Part shown: one piece after another, positions 1 through 8,250 of the stretch | Layout of the letters: every line of letters starts with the position of its first letter | Numbering within the stretch: the first letter of the stretch is position 1 | Source of the DNA: Halonotius roseus | Lineage (GTDB): Archaea; Halobacteriota; Halobacteria; Halobacteriales; Haloferacaceae | Assembly: GCF_006861655.1 (NCBI RefSeq) | Contig: NZ_SESI01000001.1 | Coordinates: 694,328-758,327 of the forward strand | DNA length: 64,000 nt | Direction: 5' to 3' | Position numbers and translations under genes: made by a program | Notes under the pieces: generated by a model | Databases searched by the model: none | Told to the model about the DNA's origin: nothing | Seen by the model: only the letters and a program-made list of their open reading frames with translations

Positions 1-63
1 GGGATTGGCTGTGGGAACGGACAAACAGCACGCCACAGTTCGCTAGCCAAGACGAGTAGATAC

Positions 64-1170
64 CTACCCGCGATCGGCCGCCGCACGGAACGCGTTCACG
101 CGCGGGCACGATCCAACACCTGTTAGCAGCGCGATCATCGTGATCGTGTCGCCGTCGGGATCGGGCATGTCGCCGCCACGGATCTCGACGCTGCCGGTTT
201 CCTGGGCCAACCACGACCGGGCATCCGAGACCGCCCGGCGATTCAGCCAGTCGGGCGGCCCGCCGACGATCAACAACCCGCGTTGCACCGACTCGCGGTC
301 GATCTCGACGGTGAGCTTGCCGCGAACCGCCCGCCGGGAGGTTGTCTCGATAGCCTTGATCGCGGTTGTGTCGTCGATCTCGCCCTCCTGTTCGAGGATC
401 CCGAGCCCGAACCGGGACTCAGTTGGTCGCTCGATCGTCTGGCTGGCGTAGCCGATGGTGGCGATCCCGCCGGCAGCGAAGGTGTTCTGTACCTCGGAGG
501 CGTCGACGACGCGTTCGGCGATCTGGCGGTCGTGATCGCCCTCGCCGGCCGCAAACAGCGCGGCGACCCGCGTTGTCAGCGTCTCGTTGAGGTCGTCTCG
601 GGTGTCGGGGTCGGTGTCGCTGTCACCGGAGCCAAGCCATAGCTCGTTGTCGAACAACAGCAGCGCGTCGGTCGCCGCGCCGATATCGGCGAGCGCGCGA
701 CCGGTGTTGCGTGCGGCTGTCGATGTCGACCCATCGTCGGCGGTGGGCGAACCCGCCGGCAAAATCCCAAGCCCATACACTGGAACATCGTAGACACGTC
801 GCAGCTCGTCGGCGATCCGCGGGAGGGCGGTCGCGCCGCTGCCGCCAGCGAGGCCGACACAACAGAGGATCGCGTCGGTCTGCGAGGAAACGGCGTCGTC
901 GACGGCGTTGGCCAGTTCGGTTGCCTCGGAGTCGGCCGCCGCCGCGCCGACGCTGCGGTCGCCCTCGACGCCAGCCCCCTCGGCCTCGATGACCCCGTAG
1001 AGATGGCGTCGGTCATCCGGGATCGACTCCAGACTCGACAGATCACGCTGGTCGGTATCAAGGGCGACGCTGTCGACGACGAACGACCGCGAGCGATCGC
1101 CGTCAGCCGCCACGAGCCGGTCGGCGATCCGGCAGCCAACCCCGCCAAACCCACAGACTGTCAGCTTCAT
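64..1170 (-). CDS. cetZ: CetZ-family tubulin-like GTPase (divergent)
   Basis: 368 aa with the tubulin/FtsZ-superfamily order of motifs seen in haloarchaeal CetZ proteins: N-terminal Rossmann start MKLTVCGFGGVGCRIADRL, a glycine-rich nucleotide loop (GLAGGSGATALP, about residue 105), the CetZ block YGLGILPAGS, then LLLFDNELW and a C-terminal block TGSVEIRGGD. CetZs control cell shape and motility on the inner membrane face. The G-loop reads GGSGATA where CetZ1/2 usually have GGGTGSG-like sequence, and the protein is short in the middle, so this is probably an outlying paralogue (CetZ3-6 type). ATG start at 1170. The CetZ family is clear; GTPase competence and the precise subgroup are inferred. 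Confidence 0.85.
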   Translation of the reverse strand: MKLTVCGFGGVGCRIADRLVAADGDRSRSFVVDSVALDTDQRDLSSLESIPDDRRHLYGVIEAEGAGVEGDRSVGAAAADSEATELANAVDDAVSSQTDAILCCVGLAGGSGATALPRIADELRRVYDVPVYGLGILPAGSPTADDGSTSTAARNTGRALADIGAATDALLLFDNELWLGSGDSDTDPDTRDDLNETLTTRVAALFAAGEGDHDRQIAERVVDASEVQNTFAAGGIATIGYASQTIERPTESRFGLGILEQEGEIDDTTAIKAIETTSRRAVRGKLTVEIDRESVQRGLLIVGGPPDWLNRRAVSDARSWLAQETGSVEIRGGDMPDPDGDTITMIALLTGVGSCPRVNAFRAAADRG

Positions 1171-1230
1171 ACCTGCTTCTCACAGCGGTATCGCAAAAAG
1201 AATGCGCCCGGATCGGGGATCGCCGATCAG

Positions 1231-2025
1231 TTAGAACGGGAACAGCGAATCGCTGTCCGGATCACGGTCGATCAACTCGATCTCGTGACCGTCCTGATCG
1301 CGGGTGAACGCATAGAGGTCGTCACACTCCTCAGGACTGCGGTAGTCGTCGGCCTCGCGCAACATGAGCTGCTCCCAGTCGTCTTCGAGGTCGTCGACGC
1401 GGACGGCGAGATGGCCCCACGCGTCGCCCATCGTGTACTCCCGACCGTCATAATTGTAGGTGAGTTCGAGCCACATCGCCTCCTTGGCGTCGTCTTCGGG
1501 TGCCATGAAGTAGTTAGCAAAGGAGCTGGCCTCCCACCGCGAGCGCGGCTCGACATACTCGAACTTCCGCGCCCAGAAGCCGAGTGCCTCGTCGGCGTCC
1601 TCAACGCGGATCATCGTGTGATCCAGCGACCACAGCGCGCCGTAATCCCGCTGGACGATCTCGACCTCGTGGCCGTCGGGATCCTTGACAAACGCATACG
1701 AGCCACCACAGGATTCCGGATCGCGGTAGTCGTCGACGCCTTCGTCCATCAGCTGCTCGTAGTGCTCCTCAAGCTCACCCTCGGGCACCCGAACCGCGAT
1801 GTGGCCCCAGGCGTCGCCGACCTCGTACTCTACCTCGTCGTCGTTCTCGGTGAGTTCGAGCATCGCCCCGTCCTCGTGCATGTCTTCGGGGCCAAGATAG
1901 GCGATGGTGAACCCGTCGCCTTCGTAGCGTTCCTTCTCCTCGTAGTCGAGGTGGGTCTGATACCACTCAAGCGACTCCTCAAGATCCGCGACCCGCATCA
2001 TGACGTGATCGAGTGTCCCAGTCAT
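1231..2025 (-). CDS. Tandem VOC (glyoxalase/dioxygenase-fold) protein
   Basis: 264 aa made of two vicinal-oxygen-chelate domains in tandem (about 1-125 and 132-255). Each begins LDH-M-R and has the conserved DAWGHIAVRV/DAWGHLAVRV strand and a GHEVEIV/GHEIELI end. His and Glu residues at the usual metal-binding positions are visible in both halves, so metal binding is likely. The family includes glyoxalase I, extradiol dioxygenases and isomerases; substrate cannot be read from the sequence. Very acidic. Stands alone between cetZ and the PIN operon. Confidence 0.8.
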   Translation of the reverse strand: MTGTLDHVMMRVADLEESLEWYQTHLDYEEKERYEGDGFTIAYLGPEDMHEDGAMLELTENDDEVEYEVGDAWGHIAVRVPEGELEEHYEQLMDEGVDDYRDPESCGGSYAFVKDPDGHEVEIVQRDYGALWSLDHTMIRVEDADEALGFWARKFEYVEPRSRWEASSFANYFMAPEDDAKEAMWLELTYNYDGREYTMGDAWGHLAVRVDDLEDDWEQLMLREADDYRSPEECDDLYAFTRDQDGHEIELIDRDPDSDSLFPF

Positions 2026-2070
2026 ACACCGGAAATGGGGTCGCCAACGCGAAAAGGATACCGGGATGGT

Positions 2071-2538
2071 TCACTCCCCCGGCGGGGCGGGCGGCGCGCC
2101 GATCGATCCAAGCACCGGATAGTAGAACCACCAACCCACCATCGCCATCGCAACCACGCCGACCGGAATTGTCCCGGCGGCTCCGCGGCCGAGCAGCCCC
2201 CACCAGACGATGACGGACGTGACCGCCGACAGCGCGAGCAGGCCGACGGTTACCCGCACGTCTTCCCACTCAAAGACGACACCACTGGCGGCACTCAGGA
2301 GCGCGCCACAGTAGAAGCCGAAGCCGAGCGGCCAGACCTGGAGTGACCACGGCAGCGTTTCGAGGCCCTGTGTTTCGCCGAAATAGCTCGGCAAGGGCAG
2401 TGCGTGCCATGGGTTTGTGTTGAGCAGGCCCCAACTCATCACCGCTGTGAGATCGCCGGGTGCGTTGAACTGGACGACCCACGGGACGAAGGCGAGTGCA
2501 AGAAGTGCAGCCACGGCGGCAGGTGGGGATCGATTCAT
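2071..2538 (-). CDS. Small integral membrane protein, third gene of the RHH-PIN operon
   Basis: 155 aa with about four hydrophobic segments and a Pro-rich C-terminus (IGAPPAPPGE). The start is chosen as ATG 2538 because it overlaps the stop of the PIN gene as ATGA, the same junction that links the two genes before it. An upstream ATG at 2547 is in frame but lies further inside the PIN gene. It resembles small haloarchaeal membrane proteins of unknown function; I recognise no catalytic motif. Co-translation with a toxin-antitoxin pair may be accidental read-through or a real functional link. Confidence 0.65.
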   Translation of the reverse strand: MNRSPPAAVAALLALAFVPWVVQFNAPGDLTAVMSWGLLNTNPWHALPLPSYFGETQGLETLPWSLQVWPLGFGFYCGALLSAASGVVFEWEDVRVTVGLLALSAVTSVIVWWGLLGRGAAGTIPVGVVAMAMVGWWFYYPVLGSIGAPPAPPGE

Positions 2539-3047
2539 TCCGTCCATTCGAACAGCCGTGTCGCCTGCTGTACGTAGGCGTTACCGTTCCAACTCCGTAC
2601 ATCTGCGATCCCATCCAGCAACTCCATTGCAGTGTCGTTCGAGACCAGCCCGCGGACGACAAACGCCTTGAGCAGCCGCGGTGTCGTCACGAGCCGCGTC
2701 GCCGACAGCGAGGCGTGGATCAGCGACAGTTGATTGTACTCGTCGCAGTAGCAAAACGGCGCGTCGAGGCTGTTGGCCAGCTGGACGACCGCGTTTTCGC
2801 CGTCATCGAGCGGGAACGTTGAATCGAGATCGACCGTCGCAACCGTGAGCCGCGGTTTGCTTTCAAGAACCGCACCCGCGGCGGTCGCGTGGTCGTCGTC
2901 ATACCCCCTGATAGATTCGAGTTCGTCGGTGATCTGCTGGGGAACGGTCACCTCGTAGCTATCCAGCAGCAGCGGCAACAGCTCCTGCCGCGCCTCAGGG
3001 GTACTTGCAATGCTCACGAGCCCCGACGTATCGGCGACCAGTTTCAT
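2535..3047 (-). CDS. PIN-domain protein, VapC-like toxin candidate
   Basis: 170 aa. The N-terminus MKLVADTSGLVSIA carries the first PIN acidic residue (Asp6). Further acids occur in DELESI (about 41-46), DDGENAVVQLA (about 81-91) and CDEYNQLS (about 100-107), matching the spaced Asp/Glu that bind Mg in PIN ribonucleases. Start ATG overlaps the stop of the RHH gene (ATGA, 3044-3047) and its own stop overlaps the next start. The operon order antitoxin then toxin fits a type II system; RNase activity is inferred. Confidence 0.78.
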   Translation of the reverse strand: MKLVADTSGLVSIASTPEARQELLPLLLDSYEVTVPQQITDELESIRGYDDDHATAAGAVLESKPRLTVATVDLDSTFPLDDGENAVVQLANSLDAPFCYCDEYNQLSLIHASLSATRLVTTPRLLKAFVVRGLVSNDTAMELLDGIADVRSWNGNAYVQQATRLFEWTE

Positions 3048-3355
3048 TCGTCGATGGCGTCGGCAAGCTCCTCGCTGAGCGAGTCATCCGACAGCTGCTG
3101 TTTGAGCAGCCGGAAGTTCTGGGCCGTCTCCGTGCCGACGATGGCTTTCGTCTGCTCGAAATCGAGGCGATCCTCGTAGTAGGCGTCCGCGATCGCCTGC
3201 TGAACCGCCTCCTCGTTGCTCGCCTCAGAGAGATAGGTTCGGAGGGCTTCGACGAGGACATCCGTCCGGTTTTTGTCTTCCGCGACCGCGAGCGCGTCAG
3301 CCTGTTCGATCAGCCGCTCAGGGGCGCGGAAATGAACGCGGGTGCTCGAACTCAT
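3044..3355 (-). CDS. Ribbon-helix-helix antitoxin-like regulator
   Basis: 103 aa from ATG 3355; a longer frame to 3376 would run through the operator-like repeat and lacks homology character. Residues 5-42 form an RHH unit: basic strand STRVHFRAPERLI, helix EQADALAVAEDKNRTDVL, then helix VEALRTYL. The acidic helical C-terminal half is a plausible toxin-wrapping region. It overlaps the PIN gene by four bases. An inverted repeat lies just upstream and may be its autoregulatory site. Confidence 0.75.
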   Translation of the reverse strand: MSSSTRVHFRAPERLIEQADALAVAEDKNRTDVLVEALRTYLSEASNEEAVQQAIADAYYEDRLDFEQTKAIVGTETAQNFRLLKQQLSDDSLSEELADAIDE

Positions 3356-3363
3356 AGACACAC

Positions 3364-3377
3364 ATTGTGCACACAAT
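3364..3377. promoter_or_regulatory. Inverted repeat, candidate operator of the RHH-PIN operon
   Basis: ATTGTG-CA-CACAAT is an inverted repeat with perfect 6-base arms and a 2-base spacer. It sits 8 bases before the RHH start codon. RHH antitoxins of type II systems typically bind short inverted or direct repeats over their own promoters. Binding is inferred from position only. Confidence 0.45.
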
Positions 3378-3449
3378 CACGTATGCTTGTCGGTCGTCGG
3401 CAGCGAGTAGCGGCTTGGACGGTAGCGAGTAGCGGCTCGGGAGCAACAG

Positions 3450-4559
3450 TTAGCGGCTCTTGATGATCCGCAACACATCCTCGTCGGCCAATTCATGGTC
3501 GGTCCCGACCTGCTGGTCATCGTGTTTTGCGCTCGGGCCGCTGACGCGGGCGAACCGAAACCGATCCTCGAACTCGCCGCCGAGCTTCGTGAGGGCGTCG
3601 CCGATGGTATCGCCCTCTCGCAGCACCAGCGGTTCGTCGTAGTCGACGCCGCGGCCGGGTTTGTCCATGTAGATCCGAACGAGACCGAGTTCCTGCCAAA
3701 TGCGCTCAGTCAGCCCATCAAGCCCGCGCTCCTCTTCAGCACTGATGAAAATACACTCCTCGGGATCAATGTCGTGCCCCCGAAGGTTCTCATGGACGGT
3801 CGGCAGGTAATCCTCATCGATCAGATCAGCTTTGTTGACCGTGACCATCGAGGGGATATAGACGCGGTTGTCCATCATCCCATCGACCAGCTCGTCGATC
3901 GAAGGGTCGCCACGAACCGTGATCTCGGCGTTGACGTAGCCGTTCTGTCGCAGGACTTCCTTGATCGTGTTTTCGTCGAGGCTGACGCTGTCGCTTTTGT
4001 TGACCTGAATCCCGTTTTTGTGTCGCTGCCGGATGTGGATGCTCGGCGGCTCGGTGTCCAGCCGGATGTTGTTGTTGTAGAGCTCCTGGCGGAGTCGTTC
4101 GTACTGGTCGATCTCGAAGACCGAGAGCATGAAGACGGCGAGGTCGGCGGTGCGGACGACCGACAGCACCTCTTGGCCGCCACCGCGACCGTCGGCCGCG
4201 CCTTCGATCAGTCCCGGCACGTCGAGGATCTGGATGTTCGCGCCGCGGTATTTGAGCATCCCGGGGTTGACATCCAGCGTCGTAAACTCATAGGAGCCGG
4301 TTTCGCTGTCGGCGTTGGTCAGCGCGTTGATCAGTGTCGATTTGCCGACGCTGGGGAACCCGACGAGGGCGACGGTGGCGTCGCCGTGTTTCTCGACGGC
4401 ATAGCCGCCACCGCCGCCGGCAGAGGACTGGTTTTCGAGTTTTTCTTTCTTCTCGGCGAGTTTCGCCTTCAGTCGACCGATATGGGCCTCTGTCGACTTG
4501 TTGTACGGGGTTTCGGCGATCTCCTCGCGGATCGATTCGATCTCCTCCTCCAGTCCCAT
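3450..4559 (-). CDS. DRG-family (Obg-like) GTPase
   Basis: 369 aa, typical length for archaeal/eukaryotic developmentally regulated GTP-binding proteins. A basic coiled N-terminal region (1-45) is followed by the G domain: Walker A GFPSVGKST (about 67-75), G2 region with EFTT, G3 DVPG, and G4 NKAD. A C-terminal TGS-like domain ends at RIIKSR. DRG proteins associate with translating ribosomes. ATG start at 4559. An AT-rich TATA-like stretch (AGCCTTTTCG on the coding strand, about 4588-4597) lies about 30 bases upstream, suggesting a short or no leader. Confidence 0.92.
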   Translation of the reverse strand: MGLEEEIESIREEIAETPYNKSTEAHIGRLKAKLAEKKEKLENQSSAGGGGGYAVEKHGDATVALVGFPSVGKSTLINALTNADSETGSYEFTTLDVNPGMLKYRGANIQILDVPGLIEGAADGRGGGQEVLSVVRTADLAVFMLSVFEIDQYERLRQELYNNNIRLDTEPPSIHIRQRHKNGIQVNKSDSVSLDENTIKEVLRQNGYVNAEITVRGDPSIDELVDGMMDNRVYIPSMVTVNKADLIDEDYLPTVHENLRGHDIDPEECIFISAEEERGLDGLTERIWQELGLVRIYMDKPGRGVDYDEPLVLREGDTIGDALTKLGGEFEDRFRFARVSGPSAKHDDQQVGTDHELADEDVLRIIKSR

Positions 4560-4619
4560 TATCGGTCAGTGGGCCATTGCCGTCGAAAAGGCTGTTCATT
4601 CGGCGAGTCGTGGTCTGGC

Positions 4620-4979
4620 TCAGCGCTCCAACAACCCCAGTGACACACGAATCGCGTCATCGATATCGGCCAACTGGCTATCAGTCACATGGCCGAAGTG
4701 ATCGGTGATCCGTTTCTCGATATCGACTGTCCGGATCTGATCGAGTTGGACATGAGAGTCAACTTCGAGTTCAGCCATCGATCTAGGGAGGTTGACGTGA
4801 AACGGATACTCAGTATGGCCCTTCGAGAGCGGTGCAACAATTGTCGTCGGAGAAAACTTGTTTCCAGTATCGTTTTGAATCACGACGGCTCGACGTGATT
4901 TATACAGTTCACTACCCCGGGAATCGTCATCGTCCGGGCCGCCGAGGTCAACGCGGACGATATCGCCACGGCGAACCAT
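4620..4979 (-). CDS. MazF/PemK-type endoribonuclease toxin
   Basis: 119 aa. It begins MVRRGDIVRVDLGG, followed by the SRRAVVIQND strand and TTIVAPLSK, the usual beta-barrel layout of the CcdB/MazF fold, ending with helix DIDDAIRVSLGLLE. The gene start overlaps the stop of the upstream antitoxin by one base (TGATG). MazF enzymes cut single-stranded RNA at short motifs. Toxin role is inferred from fold and gene order. Confidence 0.85.
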   Translation of the reverse strand: MVRRGDIVRVDLGGPDDDDSRGSELYKSRRAVVIQNDTGNKFSPTTIVAPLSKGHTEYPFHVNLPRSMAELEVDSHVQLDQIRTVDIEKRITDHFGHVTDSQLADIDDAIRVSLGLLER

Positions 4980-5215
4980 CAGCTGTCAGTCGGTGGCTCG
5001 CCAAGCTGTTCAGTCGCCTCCGCGGATGCCGCCGCCCACGCAGCAGCCGTCTCAGCGGCATCCTCAGCGTTGGCCTGATACGCCGCAGCCAGTTCGTCAT
5101 CACTGGGACCCATCTCGTCGTCGATCGCCGCTTGGACGAGTTGCGAAAGGTTGCGGTCGGTGGCGTCGATCCACGTGGCCTGATCTTCGCGGATTGTAAT
5201 ATTCTTGCGTTCCAT
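4979..5215 (-). CDS. MazE/RHH-type antitoxin
   Basis: 78 aa. The N-terminus MERKNITIREDQATWIDAT is a ribbon-helix-helix start, followed by an acidic, Ala-rich helix (DELAAAYQANAEDAAETAAA) and a disordered tail. The next gene is a MazF-like toxin joined by TGATG. A pair of direct repeats lies directly upstream of the start codon. Confidence 0.78.
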   Translation of the reverse strand: MERKNITIREDQATWIDATDRNLSQLVQAAIDDEMGPSDDELAAAYQANAEDAAETAAAWAAASAEATEQLGEPPTDS

Positions 5216-5219
5216 ACTT

Positions 5220-5240
5220 GTGTGTATTAGGTGTGTATTA
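5220..5240. promoter_or_regulatory. Tandem direct repeat upstream of the mazEF-type operon
   Basis: GTGTGTATTA occurs at 5220-5229 and again at 5231-5240 with one base between, an 11-base period that places both on one face of the helix. On the coding strand this gives two TAATACACAC units ending 4 bases before the antitoxin ATG. This may be both the TATA region and the autoregulatory site. Function is inferred. Confidence 0.45.
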
Positions 5241-5382
5241 AAAACAGTAACGGCGAGTACGAGCCAAAGTACTGTGTGTAGTAGATAACACGGTCAAAAA
5301 AGCAACCCAACCACACGAGAGAGTCCGAACAATGACTTCGATATCATTATACGCTATCCGCCTAACATTCAGACGAGCTGAT

Positions 5383-5586
5383 ATGCCGAACCCAACCCGA
5401 CTGCGTGACAGCACGCAGATCGAACTCCCCTGTCGTTCCTTGGAAGGAATTCAGGATGATCTCGAAGCCGAGCACACGGTCACTGTCGTTCAGCCGGAAG
5501 GCCAACAGTGCCGGATCATCGGCAGCCCGATCGAGATCAAAGCCGCCAGCAACTTCCTGAGCCGACACGGGATCACGCTGCCATAA
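5383..5586 (+). CDS. Small conserved haloarchaeal protein (VNG_1110C-like)
   Basis: 67 aa from ATG 5383 (MPNPTRLRDSTQIELPC). An in-frame ATG at 5332 exists, but the segment between is hydrophobic and unlike the conserved family. The C-terminal part CRIIGSPIEIKAASNFLSRHGI matches my memory of a short haloarchaeal family with no known function. Compact alpha/beta protein, no membrane segment, two Cys residues. Confidence 0.65.
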   Translation: MPNPTRLRDSTQIELPCRSLEGIQDDLEAEHTVTVVQPEGQQCRIIGSPIEIKAASNFLSRHGITLP

Positions 5587-5646
5587 CCGCCGAGACCACG
5601 CTGTTGCTTCCGAAGCGTGTTTTACGCTGTATCTACTAGTACACCT

Positions 5647-6024
5647 ATGGACGAGACGCCGGGACTCAGCGAGCAGTACCGCAAGGCAAGCCCGTGGCCG
5701 CTATTTATCGCCCTCGGCGTCCCGATCTCCGAGATCGGCCTCGTTTTTGACGTGCTGCCGGTTGCCGTCGGCGGCCTGCTGTTGTTCTGTGGCTGTATCG
5801 CCGGCATGCTTCAGGAAGCCGGCTACGTCACGGCCCCGTGGCGTGCCCTCGGGGCGATGGCACTGCTGTTGTTCGGCCTTGGCGGGGCGATCCTCTATGT
5901 CAACCCGCAGGTCGGTGCCGACATGACGATGCGGGCCTACGCCGTGTTGGCCAGCGGGGCTGTTCTTGTCGCCGGCGTGATCGCCGGCACGCTGCTCGTT
6001 CCGAAACGACAACGGCCAGCGTAA
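5647..6024 (+). CDS. Four-helix membrane protein, cox-cluster type (DUF7541-like)
   Basis: 125 aa starting at ATG 5647 (MDETPGLSEQYRKASPWPLF). About four hydrophobic helices with short loops; the opening SEQYRKASPWP is characteristic of a haloarchaeal family that I recall lying near cytochrome oxidase genes. The next gene resembles the usual neighbour of that family. Here no oxidase gene is adjacent; coxB and ctaB lie 38 kb away. Assignment to the DUF is from memory. Confidence 0.6.
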   Translation: MDETPGLSEQYRKASPWPLFIALGVPISEIGLVFDVLPVAVGGLLLFCGCIAGMLQEAGYVTAPWRALGAMALLLFGLGGAILYVNPQVGADMTMRAYAVLASGAVLVAGVIAGTLLVPKRQRPA

Positions 6025-6073
6025 GCCGATCCGAACCGGAAACCTATTTGTGCGCCCTGAAGTATCTCGTGGT

Positions 6074-6625
6074 ATGGAAACCAAGATCTTCGATCGAGAA
6101 ACGATGCTCGATCTGGTGGTCAACTTCATCCCGCTGGGGATTATTCTGTTTTTCATCGGGGTCTTCGTCGTGGTCATGCCCTGGGGGTTCGATGTCAGAA
6201 CCTCCGGGGTGATGCTCGGCCTGATGATCGTCCCGTTCGTCGCCTTGGCAGTCCTGACGTATCTCTCGGCGAAGGCGATCGCCGGCGATGAGAAGACAAA
6301 ACCGGTGTACGCACAGGGGCAAGCCGGGCTTGAAGAGGCTGAACCGGAACATCACGGCGACGACGAGTCAGCCGAGACGGCTGCTGACGCCGTCGACGCT
6401 GGTGACGGTGGGGATGACGACGCCGAGGACGCTGCCGAGGATGAAGATTCGAAGGACGTTGACGACGAAGACGGTGCCAAGGACGCCGACGACGATGGGG
6501 CTAACGACGTCGACGACGCCGAAGGTACTGACAGCGACAGTGCCAGCGACACCGACGAGGACGCTGACACCGAGACAACAAAACCCGAAAGCGACGACAC
6601 CGACGACGAGCCAACTGACACCTAA
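6074..6625 (+). CDS. Membrane protein with long Asp/Glu tail, cox-cluster type (DUF6684-like)
   Basis: 183 aa from ATG 6074 (METKIFDRETMLDL). Residues 1-80 contain two transmembrane helices (FIPLGIILFFIGVFVVVMPW and LGLMIVPFVALAVLTYLSA). The remaining ~100 residues are almost entirely Asp, Glu, Ala, Ser and Thr in DD/ED-rich repeats, a low-complexity acidic cytoplasmic or surface tail. The membrane part resembles a haloarchaeal cox-cluster family; the long acidic extension looks extra. Likely co-transcribed with the preceding gene (49-base gap). Confidence 0.65.
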   Translation: METKIFDRETMLDLVVNFIPLGIILFFIGVFVVVMPWGFDVRTSGVMLGLMIVPFVALAVLTYLSAKAIAGDEKTKPVYAQGQAGLEEAEPEHHGDDESAETAADAVDAGDGGDDDAEDAAEDEDSKDVDDEDGAKDADDDGANDVDDAEGTDSDSASDTDEDADTETTKPESDDTDDEPTDT

Positions 6626-6628
6626 CCG

Positions 6629-8185
6629 TTACCGGACGTTTGTAAACTCGAAGCGCGCGCCGCCATCGAAACTATCGGTGAGTTCGACCTCCCAGCCGTG
6701 GGCTTCGGCGATCTGTTTGACGATCGGGAGTCCGAACCCGGTGCCGTCCTTGCGGGTTGTCTCGCCGGCATCGAAGACAGATTCCCGACGACCCTCCGGA
6801 ACCCCCTGACCGTCGTCTTCGACGAAGAAGCCGAAGGTGCCGCTATCGGGCGCGCGCGTGTTGGTGTACATCACATTCTTCAGACCGACACGGATCGTGA
6901 TCGGCCCCTCGTTGTGGTCGATCGCATTCCGAAAGAGGTTCTCGAAGACGTGTGACAGCCGATTAGGATCGCCGTGAACCGTGAAGTCGTCAACGATACG
7001 GAGTTCAGCGTTCGGGCTCTCGATCAGCTCCCAGCAGTCGTTGACAAGGTCGGTGATCTCGACGGGCTCCATGTTGTCGACGGACTGCCCCTGTCGGGCG
7101 AGCATGAGCGTATCCTCGATGATATCCTCCATCCGGTCGAGGGCGTCGATGACGGTCGCAAGATGTGGGCTATCGCAGTTCTCTTGGGCGATCTCAAGCC
7201 GCCCTTGGGCGATGTTCAGGGGATTTCGGAGATCATGAGAGACGATATGCGAAAACTCCTCAAGTCGCTCGACCTGCCGTTCGAGCTCCTCTTCGCGCTG
7301 GCTGCGTTCGATCTCATAGCCGACCCATTGGGCCAGCGTCTTGACCGTGAGCTTCTGGGCTTCGATCAGCTCCGGATCGCGGGATTCGTTCCCGGCAAAA
7401 CACAGCGAGCCATACACCTCATCGTCGACGGTGATCGGCGCGCCGATGTAACACGCCAACCCGAGTTCGGTATACACCGGAAGCTCGGAGAGTGCCTCGT
7501 CGGCTCCCGCATCACTGATGGCGACCGGCTCGTTTTCGGCCATCGTCAGCTGACAGTAGTTGTCGGACAAGGGCGTCGTTTGGCCGACCGTGATCCCCTC
7601 ATGATCGCCCGCAACCGCCAGGATTTCAACATTGTCGTCTTCGATCCGTGTGGCGTACGCAAACGGATAGCCGAGATCGGCGGTGCCGACCTCAAGGGCG
7701 CGATCAAGCTTCTCCGTAAAGGAAAGATCCGACTGGTTCGTGATCGAGTACAGCCGCGAGATTGCCGCCGTCGACTGCCGCCATGGATCCGAGGAGTGGT
7801 GAGCACTGGTTGCGCCGCCGACCATCTCGATCCGGGTGGTCAACAGCTCCGCCTGGCTGTCATCGTCGGTTTTTGGCACATAATCGGCCCCCGCAGCCAA
7901 CACCTTGTTGACGACATCGATATCCGCCGGAGAGGCAAACAGCAAGATCGGCAGCTCCGGAGCCCGCTCTCGCATCTGTGAGAGAAACTCGCCGATGTCG
8001 GTATCCAGTGGTGGCTCAACAACAAGACAGTCCGGCTGCTCCGCGTCGTAGGCCCGCAAGCCGCCCGCGGTCGTCTCGGCTGTGGTGACCGAGAACTCGT
8101 GGTCTGCGGTCGCCGGCTCGACCCCGTTGGTAAGTACGTCGGGCGGATCGGCCGTCCCGACATAGAGCACGCGAAGCGTTGGCAT
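6629..8185 (-). CDS. Soluble histidine kinase: degenerate receiver + GAF + HisKA + HATPase
   Basis: 518 aa. Residues 1-120 have a receiver fold, but the usual phosphoacceptor Asp in DCLVVEPPL is Glu57. A GAF domain spans about 145-295. HisKA carries SHDLRNPLN with His317, and the HATPase has N-box FENLFRNAIDHN, G1 VEDDGQGVPE and G2 GTGFGLPIVKQIAEAHGWE. No transmembrane helix. The Glu may mimic the phosphorylated state, or the domain may be a pure sensor. It is 65 bases downstream of dapE and read the same way, but functional linkage is doubtful. No partner regulator is adjacent. Confidence 0.88.
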   Translation of the reverse strand: MPTLRVLYVGTADPPDVLTNGVEPATADHEFSVTTAETTAGGLRAYDAEQPDCLVVEPPLDTDIGEFLSQMRERAPELPILLFASPADIDVVNKVLAAGADYVPKTDDDSQAELLTTRIEMVGGATSAHHSSDPWRQSTAAISRLYSITNQSDLSFTEKLDRALEVGTADLGYPFAYATRIEDDNVEILAVAGDHEGITVGQTTPLSDNYCQLTMAENEPVAISDAGADEALSELPVYTELGLACYIGAPITVDDEVYGSLCFAGNESRDPELIEAQKLTVKTLAQWVGYEIERSQREEELERQVERLEEFSHIVSHDLRNPLNIAQGRLEIAQENCDSPHLATVIDALDRMEDIIEDTLMLARQGQSVDNMEPVEITDLVNDCWELIESPNAELRIVDDFTVHGDPNRLSHVFENLFRNAIDHNEGPITIRVGLKNVMYTNTRAPDSGTFGFFVEDDGQGVPEGRRESVFDAGETTRKDGTGFGLPIVKQIAEAHGWEVELTDSFDGGARFEFTNVR

Positions 8186-8250
8186 TGCCGAAATTATTGA
8201 ATGACTACTAATAAGAGTGTCTACACAACCGACGCCCGACGGCAGGACGC

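Noticed and set aside
1003-2346. 447-codon plus-strand frame
   Set aside because: Overlaps cetZ, the VOC gene and a membrane protein on the other strand; those have clear family motifs, this does not.
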